From positions 1 to 37,484 of the forward strand of contig JAFIGE010000039.1 in the NCBI GenBank assembly GCA_020831585.1: a stretch of DNA of 37,484 nucleotides, written 5' to 3'. The notes beneath the pieces are model-generated. The model searched no databases and had not been told where the DNA came from. It was given only the letters and a program-made list of their open reading frames with translations. The translations under genes were made by a program, and so were the position numbers. Of this stretch, positions 24,311 through 32,420 are shown one piece after another. Each line of letters begins with the position of its first letter. The stretch's first letter is position 1. The stretch comes from Opitutales bacterium. GTDB taxonomy: Bacteria > Verrucomicrobiota > Verrucomicrobiia > Opitutales > Oceanipulchritudinaceae.

Positions 24311-24480
24311 GCCTCCGCCCCGGGCCGACCGCTGAAGGCAGATCGACTACGCAGCAGACAGCATCCTACCGAATGCAAAGTGGTCCGGCAAATTCATCGC
24401 CGGACCGCGCAGGAAAGGGGGCTGCGAACCTCCGCGCCTTGGGTGCCGCGGCAAACGCGCAAAGGTCTGTCCGCCCGCAC
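24311..24480 (-). repeat. REP/BIME-like repeat, copy C (inverted)
   Basis: A diverged third copy of the 165-bp unit, in reverse orientation. Hairpin 1 is GGTCCGGC/GCCGGACC (24382-24389 and 24399-24406), two base pairs longer than in A and B but with the same GATGAAT loop core on the reverse strand. GTAG on the reverse strand (24347-24350) precedes hairpin 2 (24325-24346), whose stem keeps pairing through G-T wobbles. The 24237-24546 gap that holds it has no gene. Confidence 0.7.
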
Positions 24481-24546
24481 ATCCGCTCCTCATCCGACCA
24501 CGGCAACTGCGGAATTCAGGTTGAAACCCGGCCCTAATCACCGGCC

Positions 24547-24714
24547 CTACCGCAAAAAGAGCACGCCAAGGATAAGGGGAAGAAGTATAAAAACCGCCGC
24601 CACAAGGAGAATCCAACGAACCGCCCGTTCAGCCTCTTGCCGCGTGGCTTCGTCCACCTCTTCGGAGGTTGAAGTAGGAGACTCGCGTTCCTCCCGGTCC
24701 AGCGGATTCATCAT
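24547..24714 (-). CDS. 55-aa single-span membrane protein
   Basis: A short protein: an acidic, charged N-terminal half (NPLDREERESPTSTSEEVDEA) followed by one hydrophobic segment (WILLVAAVFILLPLILGVLFL) ending in Arg. This predicts a C-terminal membrane anchor with the charged part cytosolic. It starts ten bases after the stop of the FGE-like gene, so the two are almost surely one operon. No family is recognised. Two ATGs (24714 and 24711) are equally possible. Confidence 0.6.
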   Translation of the reverse strand: MMNPLDREERESPTSTSEEVDEATRQEAERAVRWILLVAAVFILLPLILGVLFLR

Positions 24715-24724
24715 GCAAAAACCG

Positions 24725-26467
24725 TCAAGTCCGGGGTTCGACGACGAAGCGGAATCCAACGAAGCGATTGCGTTCAACCGGGCGCATGCTTTCGATGGGC
24801 AAGCGGTTGAGGCGGACGGTGTTATCACGCACGGAGCCCCCCACGACCTTCATTTCGCGGGGATCTTCCGGGGAAACGTCGGATGTCCATTCAGCCACGT
24901 TGCCGAGGAGATCGTAGAAACCATGGCGGTTGGACGGACGGGTCGCCACGGGCTGCACAATGCGGTCGGAGTTCAGGCTGTTCCAGGAAATCTCCTCGAT
25001 ACTCACCCCCCGTAAATCCCCCAGTGCCGTGGCAAACTCCGCTTCCGTCGGCAGGCGAACCGTGAAGCCCAGTATCCAACCCAGGCGCTTGCAAAACTCC
25101 CGCGCTTCCACGTGCGAAACCGACTCCACGGGCAGGTTGTCACCCCGCTGGGAGGCAGGCTGCGCGCCCATGATGCGGGCATAGAGGGCTTGGTTGACCT
25201 CGGCGTTGAGCATGCGGATGCCGCTCTCGTCGGGCAACTCAACCAGGCGCGCATAAACCGCATCCTGCAGGGACGCAAAATCATCGCGCATGAGGTTAAG
25301 GTAGCGCGCTTTGAGGAGGGTTTCTTCGGAGAAGTAGCGGCTGCGCGGAAAGGTTGCCTGGAGGTTGTAAATTTCCCGGAAGAAAATGGGGGCGGCGCTC
25401 GCGGCGCTGGCCGTGCGTCGGGCGCGGAGATCCACACCGATTTGCTGTTCGATGCTTTCGATGCGCTCGGCGAGGCCCGCACTGAGGGCGGTCTGCCGGA
25501 GGATCTCCATCTCTTCGAGGCGTTCGGAGCGGGCGAAGCGGCTTCCCCGGAAACGGTTGTTCAAATCGGATTGGAGTTCGCGGGCGCGCGTGAAGACTTC
25601 CGCCGCCGCCGGGAAATTGCGCTCAGCCATGTGTTCCTCACCCGCGCGGACAAGGGCGTCGATAGCATCAGCTTCAGCGGTGGCGCGGATATCCATCAGC
25701 TCGCGTTCGAGGCCCTGCAGGCGCGCGAGGCTGGCGAAGCGCGTGTCGCGGAAATCGTGATTGATGCGAAACTGGATCTCGATGGCCTCGGAGAGTATGC
25801 GCCGCGCGTCTTCACTGCGCCCCCCGCGGAAGGCGGCGCGGGCTTCGGCCACCCGCTCATCCACTTGGCGCTGCATCGGTTGGGCGCGCATGGCCACGCT
25901 CTCGTCGCGCAAACGCGAAAGCCGCGAGGTGCTGCGCTGATCACTCCGGGGGAAAGCGTGATTGAGGCGTTCCTGCATCTCCGTTGCTTCGGCCAGAAGG
26001 CGCGCCGCCTCTTCGGGGTCAGCGGCGCGAATGGCTGTGGCTTGCTCCTCCAACTCGCGTGAGCGGGCGGCAAGCAAGGCCCCTTCGTATTGATCGCGAT
26101 GGGTGAGGAGCCTTTCCAGACGGTCCGTCTCGAGAAACGGGGTCACCGGTCCCACGTAACGGCTGATGATTTGCCGCTGAAACTCAATCGCACGGCCGAG
26201 CCCCTCACGGGCCTCCGCCGTCATATCCCCGCTCTCGAGGGCAGCCAAGAACCGGGCTTCGAGACGATCCACGTCCTCCGCAAGCAGTTCCACATCGACC
26301 AAATCGCCGTCTCCGGCCTGCCGTTCAACAGCCCGCGGACCCAAAAGCGTGAGAAAATACAACACGCCCATAAAAAGAGCGATGACGACACCGACGATGA
26401 GAATAGACGCCCAATGGCGCGAAATCTCGGCGAGGAATCCACTTCTTGAAGATGACTTTCTGTTCAT
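24725..26467 (-). CDS. Membrane-anchored 67-residue-repeat protein with FGE-like domain
   Basis: Predicted 580-aa protein. Residues about 20-43 are one transmembrane helix (ASILIVGVVIALFMGVLYFL). Residues about 85-395 are helical/coiled-coil with an internal repeat of exactly 67 residues, at about 85, 152, 219 and 286, and a fifth, more diverged, near 360; each has an 'A-E-x-Q-x-x-h-N-x-x-F-R-x-S-R' core (for example EIQFRINHDFRDTRFA). Residues about 415-580 are an FGE-sulfatase (SUMF1-like) domain: LPVESVSHVEAREFCKRLG, RLPTEAEFATAL, GFYDLLGNVAEWTSD, VGGSVRDN and FVGFRFV. The catalytic cysteines of true formylglycine-generating enzymes are not seen. The TTC/ATG region allows an alternative start at 26530. 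It is divergent from tyrA. Confidence 0.75.
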   Translation of the reverse strand: MNRKSSSRSGFLAEISRHWASILIVGVVIALFMGVLYFLTLLGPRAVERQAGDGDLVDVELLAEDVDRLEARFLAALESGDMTAEAREGLGRAIEFQRQIISRYVGPVTPFLETDRLERLLTHRDQYEGALLAARSRELEEQATAIRAADPEEAARLLAEATEMQERLNHAFPRSDQRSTSRLSRLRDESVAMRAQPMQRQVDERVAEARAAFRGGRSEDARRILSEAIEIQFRINHDFRDTRFASLARLQGLERELMDIRATAEADAIDALVRAGEEHMAERNFPAAAEVFTRARELQSDLNNRFRGSRFARSERLEEMEILRQTALSAGLAERIESIEQQIGVDLRARRTASAASAAPIFFREIYNLQATFPRSRYFSEETLLKARYLNLMRDDFASLQDAVYARLVELPDESGIRMLNAEVNQALYARIMGAQPASQRGDNLPVESVSHVEAREFCKRLGWILGFTVRLPTEAEFATALGDLRGVSIEEISWNSLNSDRIVQPVATRPSNRHGFYDLLGNVAEWTSDVSPEDPREMKVVGGSVRDNTVRLNRLPIESMRPVERNRFVGFRFVVEPRT

Positions 26468-26617
26468 AAGCCTAACCAATTCGGAAAAATCCTTGTCTTG
26501 CGGAAGGAGGGAGCAAAGCTCACCTGGCATCGAGGATTTCTAAAAACAAGCAGCCAAGTAGGTGTCACCCGCGCGCTACCGACAAGCCTTAAACGTCTAT
26601 CCCCCCATCCGCCGAAC

Positions 26618-27466
26618 GTGCCCTCATCTTTCCATACTCTCACCATCCTCGCTCCCGGCCTTTTGGGAGCTTCTCTCGGCCAGGCCGCCCGCGCCCGTGG
26701 GCTCGCCCGGTCCATCCGCGTGTGGGCGCGTCGCGCGGAGGTGCGGCTGGCCTGTGCACAGAGCGATTGGTGCGACTCGGCTCACGCGGATGCACAGGAG
26801 GCGGCGGCGGGCGCGGACCTTGTCGTCGTTTGCACCCCGGTGGAGCACATCGTGCCCCTGGCGCGCGAGGTCTCACCGGTCTGCGCGGAGGGCGCGATCA
26901 TCACCGATGTCGGGAGCACAAAGAGCCGGATCTGCCGGGAGGCCGCCGCTGTCGGGGGGCGGGCCGTCTTTGTCGGCGCGCATCCCATGGCGGGCTCGGA
27001 GAAATCGGGGATGGAGCACGCCCGCGCCGACCTCTTTGAGAACCGCACCTGTATCGTCACTCCCCTACCCTCGACACCGCCCGCTCCGGTGGACCGCGTG
27101 GTGCGTTTTTGGGCGGATCTGGGCATGCGCGTAAAAACGGTTTCACCGGAAGAACACGACGAAATCGTGGCGCATGTGAGCCATCTGCCGCACTTGCTGG
27201 CCAGCATCCTCAGCGTGCAGTTGGCCGGGAAGGATCCCGAGTGGATGAGCTGCGCCGGCCAGGGTCTGCGCGACACCACCCGTATCGCAGCTGGGCACGC
27301 GGGCCTCTGGCGCTCCATTTGCGCGCAAAACCGCGAGGAAATCCTGCGGGCGATGGAGGGCTTTGAAGAAGAGTGGCAGCGCCTCCGGAGCGCTCTGCAC
27401 AACCAGCGCGACTTTGAACTGGAACGCCTCCTCGAACGGGGCAAGCGCTTCCGCGATTCCCTCTGA
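26618..27466 (+). CDS. tyrA: Prephenate/arogenate dehydrogenase
   Basis: Predicted 282-aa TyrA-type enzyme of tyrosine biosynthesis (oxidative decarboxylation of prephenate or arogenate). The Rossmann motif reads ILAPGLLGASLGQA, with the first Gly of GxGxxG replaced by Ala, a variant I recall in this group. Further signatures: ITDVGSTKSRI, the substrate-binding VGAHPMAGSEKSGMEHA, and HDEIVAHVSHLPHLLAS, whose histidines belong to the active site. GTG 26618 is taken as the start because it directly precedes the first beta strand; longer forms would overlap the divergent gene. It is followed after 21 bases by a symporter gene. Substrate choice (NAD/NADP, prephenate/arogenate) is not readable. 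Confidence 0.9.
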   Translation: MPSSFHTLTILAPGLLGASLGQAARARGLARSIRVWARRAEVRLACAQSDWCDSAHADAQEAAAGADLVVVCTPVEHIVPLAREVSPVCAEGAIITDVGSTKSRICREAAAVGGRAVFVGAHPMAGSEKSGMEHARADLFENRTCIVTPLPSTPPAPVDRVVRFWADLGMRVKTVSPEEHDEIVAHVSHLPHLLASILSVQLAGKDPEWMSCAGQGLRDTTRIAAGHAGLWRSICAQNREEILRAMEGFEEEWQRLRSALHNQRDFELERLLERGKRFRDSL

Positions 27467-27487
27467 GGGAAATCCCTCCCGCTCCGG

Positions 27488-29002
27488 ATGCCTCTCTTCG
27501 GCCCATTTGCCCTTGTCGATCTCCTCGTCCTGGGCCTCTATTTCGCCGCCATCGGCGGGATCGCCTGGCGCATGGGCAAACCCGAGCGGGACAGCGAGGA
27601 TTTCATTGTCGGCGGGCGGCAGGTGCCGTGGCCCGCCGTGCTCCTGAGCGTGATGGCCACGGAGATCAGCGCGGTCACCTTCCTCGCCGTCACGGGGACG
27701 GGTTTTGAGAGCAACCTCACCTATCTGCAATTCGGCATCGGGTCGATTGCCGGGCGTGTGGTTGTGGCGATCATCTTTTTGAGGGCCTACTACGCCACGC
27801 GCTGCCTCACGGTCTATGGCTACCTCGCTATCCGCTTCGGGGAGACGACCCGCTACACCGCGACGGGCGTCTTTCTCATCAGCCGGCTCGTCGCCGCCGC
27901 CATCCGCCTGTCCCTTGCCGCCATCGGTTTCCACGTTCTGCTCGATATCCCGTTTCTCTGGACCCTCGGGGCCTTCACGCTGGTGGCCATCGCCTACACC
28001 TCCTGGGGGGGCATCAAAGCGGTGATCTGGACAGATGTGGTGCAGGCGGTGGTTTTTATCGGGGGCGGGCTGGCCGCTTTCCTCTGGATTGGCGCGGAAA
28101 TCGGCTTCGGCAATATCTTCTCGACCGCCGGGGAATCCGACAAGCTGACCCTTCTGCGGCTGGCTCCCGAGGCCGGTGCCAGCCAGCCCTGGTGGAACGA
28201 CGCAGGGCTCTTCTACCTCGCCTTCGTCAATGGCTTCGTCATGATCATCGCCTCGCTCGGCACGGATCAGGATCTCACGCAACGGCTCCTCACCTGCAAG
28301 CGCGTGGGCGAGGCGCAGCGCAGTGTGATTTTGAGCGGAGTCTTTGGCATCCCCGTGGCGGCGCTCTTTCTCCTGGTGGGTCTGGCGATCTACGCGTATG
28401 CCCGCCTTCACCCGGAATGGCTGCTCCCGGTCAACGCCGAGGGGGTCGTGCAGAGCAGCCAGGTCTTTGCCGCTTTTATTCGCGATGTCCTTCCCGCCGG
28501 GCTGCGGGGATTGCTTGTCGCGGGCATCTTTGCCTCCGCCATGTCGAGCATCGACTCCGCCATGAGCGCCCTTGCCTCCTCCGCCATGAGCGACCTCTAC
28601 CGCCCGCTCATCCGCCGAAATGCCTCCGAACGGCACTACCTGGGGGTGGCCCGCATCGGCGTGGCCGTCTTTGGCATCCTTTTGCTGCTCATCGCCTGGA
28701 GCGTGCGCGATACGCCCAACTTCCTTTGGCTCGCCCTCGGCGTAGCGGGGATCCCCGCCGGCACCCTCCTCGGGATTTTTCTCCTCGGCCTCACCACCCG
28801 GCGCGGGAATGACCGCTGGAACCTCGCCGCCATGGCCAGCGGCCTGCTCCTTTCCACCATCCTCTTCACCGCCATCCGCATGGAATGGATCGGCCTCGCC
28901 TGGCCGTGGATCGTCATCATCGGGACCAGCTGGACCTTCGCCATCGGCTTCCTGGGAAAAGCACCGGCTGCTTGCGCCGAAACAGATTCGCCCCATTCCT
29001 GA
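27488..29002 (+). CDS. Sodium:solute symporter (SSS family)
   Basis: Predicted 504-aa inner-membrane protein with about 13 hydrophobic helices. SSS-family signatures: the first helix LVDLLVLGLYFAAIGGIAW, SEDFIVGGRQVPWPAVLLSVMATEISAVTFL, TSWGGIKAVIWTDVVQ, GTDQDLTQRLLTCK, and VAGIFASAMSSIDSAMSALAS, the conserved Na+-site helix 8. The solute (sugar, amino acid or sialic acid type) cannot be read. The gene sits between tyrA and an AttH-like gene (3-base gap), probably one transcript. ATG 27488 is used; no strong Shine-Dalgarno. Confidence 0.9.
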   Translation: MPLFGPFALVDLLVLGLYFAAIGGIAWRMGKPERDSEDFIVGGRQVPWPAVLLSVMATEISAVTFLAVTGTGFESNLTYLQFGIGSIAGRVVVAIIFLRAYYATRCLTVYGYLAIRFGETTRYTATGVFLISRLVAAAIRLSLAAIGFHVLLDIPFLWTLGAFTLVAIAYTSWGGIKAVIWTDVVQAVVFIGGGLAAFLWIGAEIGFGNIFSTAGESDKLTLLRLAPEAGASQPWWNDAGLFYLAFVNGFVMIIASLGTDQDLTQRLLTCKRVGEAQRSVILSGVFGIPVAALFLLVGLAIYAYARLHPEWLLPVNAEGVVQSSQVFAAFIRDVLPAGLRGLLVAGIFASAMSSIDSAMSALASSAMSDLYRPLIRRNASERHYLGVARIGVAVFGILLLLIAWSVRDTPNFLWLALGVAGIPAGTLLGIFLLGLTTRRGNDRWNLAAMASGLLLSTILFTAIRMEWIGLAWPWIVIIGTSWTFAIGFLGKAPAACAETDSPHS

Positions 29003-29005
29003 GGC

Positions 29006-30154
29006 ATGAGGCTTTCGGCAATTTGGATGGCGCTTGTCATCGGTGCGGTTTCCCCTTTGTCCGCCGAAGAAATTCCACGCTTTACGGATGAGGGTTTCCG
29101 GGTCCCCCAACCGGGCACGGTCCTGGAATTTCCCCGCGCCCATGCCAGCCACCCCGCCTACAAAATCGAGTGGTGGTATTTGACCGGCCATCTCTTTGCC
29201 GCAGAGGACCGCCGCTTCGGCTTTCAAGCGACTTTTTTCCGCGTCGGCGCGCGCCCGCCCGACCCCGCCGATACCGATCCCCCCGCGCCCGACGAAGCCT
29301 TCGGCGACAGCGAGACCCACCTCACCCATATGAGCCTGCTCGATGTGAGGGGCGACCGCTTCCTCCACCGCGAACGCCTCAACCGCGACGGTCACCGCGC
29401 CAGCGCCTCGACGAAGATCCTCGACGTGCGCAACGGTGACTGGCGGCTGCGCATGGTCGACCCCGGGCGGGAGCAAATGCACCTGCGTTTTTCCCTCGGA
29501 TCTGATGCCCGTATCGATCTCGCCCTGGAGCCGGTGAAGCCGCGTGTCATTTTCGGAGAAGACGGCACTTCGCGCAAAGGCTCCGCCCCAACCGCCCGCA
29601 GCTACTACATCACCTTTCCCCGCCTGGCCGTGACCGGAACCATCGATCTGGGCTCCGAAACCGTGCCCGTGCGCGGCGAAGCGTGGATGGATCACGAAAT
29701 TGCCAGCGAGCAACTCAGCGAGGACCTCGCCGGTTGGGACTGGACCGCCATCCACCTCCACGACGGACGCGAAGTCAAAGCCTACATCCTCCGCCGCCCC
29801 GACGGCACGCCCGACGAGTTTTCCTCCCTCATCTGGATCAGCCGCGACAACGAACTGACCTACATCGGTCCCGGGGGCTTCCGCTGGGAGGCCGACCGCA
29901 CGTGGCGCAGCCCGCGAACGGGCGCGGTCTACCCCATCGAACCCCGCATCACCACCACCGATCCCGAGACCGGGGAACCCGTGGTCTTCCAACTTCGCGC
30001 CCTGCGCGACGACCAGGAAATGAATACCCGCCTCGGCGGCCCCACCTACTGGGAAGGTGCCTGCGTGGTCTTCGACGCCTACGGACGCGAAATCGGCAAC
30101 GCCTACCTCGAACTCGTGGGTTACGCCGACGACGCCTCGGCAAGCTTGCGCTAA
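29006..30154 (+). CDS. Exported AttH/CrtC-like (lipocalin-like) protein
   Basis: Predicted 382-aa protein with a signal peptide (SAIWMALVIGAVSPLSAEE; probable cleavage at the SA/EE boundary). The mature part matches the AttH/CrtC-like hydrolase family: HPAYKIEWWYLTGHLFA, the central LTHMSLLDV, GEAWMDHEIAS, GWDWTAIHLHDG and GGPTYWEGACVV. The name-giving members are linked to ABC transporters (AttEFGH) or to carotenoid hydration; here there is no ABC partner, and the neighbour is a sodium symporter three bases upstream. The function is therefore open; a periplasmic binding or hydrolase role for a lipid-like ligand is possible. Confidence 0.8.
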   Translation: MRLSAIWMALVIGAVSPLSAEEIPRFTDEGFRVPQPGTVLEFPRAHASHPAYKIEWWYLTGHLFAAEDRRFGFQATFFRVGARPPDPADTDPPAPDEAFGDSETHLTHMSLLDVRGDRFLHRERLNRDGHRASASTKILDVRNGDWRLRMVDPGREQMHLRFSLGSDARIDLALEPVKPRVIFGEDGTSRKGSAPTARSYYITFPRLAVTGTIDLGSETVPVRGEAWMDHEIASEQLSEDLAGWDWTAIHLHDGREVKAYILRRPDGTPDEFSSLIWISRDNELTYIGPGGFRWEADRTWRSPRTGAVYPIEPRITTTDPETGEPVVFQLRALRDDQEMNTRLGGPTYWEGACVVFDAYGREIGNAYLELVGYADDASASLR

Positions 30155-30273
30155 GGCGTAACGTCCGCGCGCCCCACCGACTGTCGGGCGAAATCGGCGA
30201 AAACGCGTCGCCGGTTTGAATTGACCTGTTGCACGGGGAACGTGAACTCGCCCGAAATTCAATCAGGCACCCT

Positions 30274-31424
30274 ATGCACGTTCTACCCACGATCCTTGCT
30301 TCATTTTGCATAATGCTATGCCTTGGCGGGGTATATGCATGGAGTTTGTTTGTTCCCGGCTTGATTCGTGATTACGGGTTTTCGGCGGCCCGGACCCAAC
30401 TCGTCTTCGGTTTGATGATCGCGGTCTTTCCCGCAACCATGCTCTGGGTTGGGCGGATGCAAGACCGCCTTGAGCCGCGTTTTGCGGTATTGATCGCGGC
30501 GGCCCTCTTTAGCATCGGCTACGTTCTCTCCGGTCTTTCCGGAGGAAACTTTTTCCTCGTGCTCATAGGCATCGGTATCCTTGCCGGTATGGGCACCGGG
30601 TTCGGCTACCTTACCTCGCTCACCGTGCCCGTGCGCCTGATGCCCTCGCGCAAAGGTCTGCTCACGGGAATCGCCGCCGGAGGCTTCGGACTGGCGGCCG
30701 TTGTTCTGACATTTATCGTAGAAATGCTCCTCCAGCGGGGGTGGAGTGTGTTGCAGGTTTTTTTGTGGATCGGCCTTGTCTATGGCTCACTCGTCGGTGT
30801 GTTGGGTTTTCTGATACAGACGCCTCCGGTGCCGAGGGAGCCGCGTTTGCCCGTCCGCTTTGCCGAGCTTCGGACTTCTCCGGTTTTTCGGCTGCTGACC
30901 GCCGGCATCTTCTGCGGCACCTTTGCCGGCCTACTCGTCATTGGTAATCTCAAGACAATCGGTGCCCTTCAGGCATTGCCAATCACACCCTTGTGCTTGG
31001 AGTATCCATGTTTGCCTTTTCAAACTTTGCGGGACGCCTGGTCTGGGGATTTCTGAGTGATTTCCTCGGTGCAAGAGCGTGTCTTGCACTGGCCCTTTCC
31101 GTCCAAGGGGTGGGTATCGCGCTCCTCGCATGGCCGGGAATGGCGGGAGGTGCCTATCTCCTTCTCGCAGCGGTGGTGGGATTTGGCTTCGGAGGAAATT
31201 TTGTGTTGTTTGCCAAAGAGACTTCGCAGGCTTTTGGAGTCGAACGCCTCGCCAACATCTATCCATACGTCTTCATCGGTTACGCTCTCGCCGGCATCTT
31301 CGGCCCTCTCACCGGCGGCCTCCTTTACGATTTCACCGGAAACTATTTTGCCGGCATCATGGTGGCCGCCTTGATCAGCTTTGCCGGAGCCGCTCTCTTT
31401 GTGCGGAGAAAAACCGTGGACTGA
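30274..31424 (+). pseudogene. OFA-type MFS transporter split by a one-base frameshift
   Basis: Two frames together encode an MFS transporter of about 383 residues resembling oxalate/formate antiporters. The first frame (30274-31056) begins with the OFA signature GGVYAWSLFVPGLIRDYGF and runs through about seven helices to NLKTIGALQ. The second (to 31424) resumes with GIANHTLVLGVSMFAFSNFAGR and ends with the last helices. The switch is at 30971-30974, where CAGGCATT would read in frame as CAGGGCATT; loss of one G in a run explains it. This may be a true mutation, a phase-variable tract, or a sequencing error. Both halves are otherwise well preserved, so any loss is recent. Confidence 0.8.
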
Positions 31425-31457
31425 GGCCGCGGGATGAAGGGCCCACCGAAGAATCGG

Positions 31458-32303
31458 CTAAGCGAGAACCGAATCCACGGAGGCCGCGTAAAGCCGCCGA
31501 ACGAAACCCTCCTCCACCTTGGGAAGCTCTGTGAGAATGGACTGCGGACGCAACTCGAGTTCGATCAGCACATTCGCTGGCAACGTGTCAACCGCAGCGC
31601 GTGGACCGTTTTCCAGTTGCGCACGCCCCAGGAGGCGACCGAGGTGAAGCAACATGCTGTAGCGGCGCGATCCCGTGTGCAGCAAGGGGTGTTGCTGGAA
31701 ACGAATGGCGTTGGCGCAGACAGCCGGAAACGCCCAATCCTCCAGCGTTTGCTGTCCCACCTGGAGAAAGTCCGCGCGCACTTCCCTGCGCTCCGTCTGC
31801 ACCTGCAGGTGCACAGGGTTTAAGGGAATCCGCAAATGGGGCTTCACTTTCAAAACAAGGCGGTTGAGCGCAATCATGCCAATCTCGTGCAGCATACCAA
31901 TGGCATAGGCCCGCGTCGGATCGGCGTGCTGCATCTCCGCCAAAGCCCGCGTCCAGATAGCGGTGGCCAGCGCACGCGCGTAGAAAGCGTCCACCCGCAA
32001 TCCGTAAGCGTTCAATGGCTCATCGTTCACAAGCTCGGCAAAAAGACTGTCGGCCACGACCTGAACCACACGCTCCATGCCCCACAGAAGTGTCAATTCC
32101 CGCAAGGACCGGTTGCGCTCATGAAAGGCCCCGCCATGAACAACAGCCTGCCGCAACGCACTGCGGAGCGATGCATCGCCCCCCACCATCGTGGCCAAAA
32201 CCTCCGGACCCAGAGAGGAGGAACCGGTGACCTCAGCCAGCAAAGCTTGCAACAAGCGGGCCGACGGAGGGCATTCCTTGAAGCCTGCGCGCGCGAAACT
32301 CAT
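31458..32303 (-). CDS. HDOD-domain protein
   Basis: Predicted 281-aa soluble protein made of one HDOD domain. Clear elements: LLQALLAEVTGSS, a GDASLRSALRQAV stretch, SLRELTLLWGMERVVQVV, and AIGMLHEIGMIALNRLV, in which the HD-like pair is HE, as is common in this non-catalytic family. HDOD proteins act in regulation, stress response or competence; no output domain is attached here, so the partner must be separate. It lies downstream of murE, 117 bases away on the same strand, and may have its own promoter. Confidence 0.85.
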   Translation of the reverse strand: MSFARAGFKECPPSARLLQALLAEVTGSSSLGPEVLATMVGGDASLRSALRQAVVHGGAFHERNRSLRELTLLWGMERVVQVVADSLFAELVNDEPLNAYGLRVDAFYARALATAIWTRALAEMQHADPTRAYAIGMLHEIGMIALNRLVLKVKPHLRIPLNPVHLQVQTERREVRADFLQVGQQTLEDWAFPAVCANAIRFQQHPLLHTGSRRYSMLLHLGRLLGRAQLENGPRAAVDTLPANVLIELELRPQSILTELPKVEEGFVRRLYAASVDSVLA

Positions 32304-32420
32304 TTCCCGAGCAATAACGGCGTATCCGTTCCCTTAGTCAATTCAAGTCACTCTTTCACAGAGGCTTTAAGACAGATTTTACTCAGGAATAGGTGAAAAA
32401 CCTTTATTGATCAAGGCCCT

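Noticed and set aside
27455-27478. Overlapping CCCTC-GAGGG-CCCTC hairpins between tyrA and the symporter
   Set aside because: Short mutually exclusive stems that could suggest attenuation, but arms are only five to seven bases and there is no T tract; chance is likely.
27143-30262. 1039-codon open frame on the reverse strand
   Set aside because: It lies antisense to tyrA, the symporter and the AttH-like gene, all with clear motifs. Its Gly/Arg/Asp-rich translation is the usual by-product of high-GC codon use.
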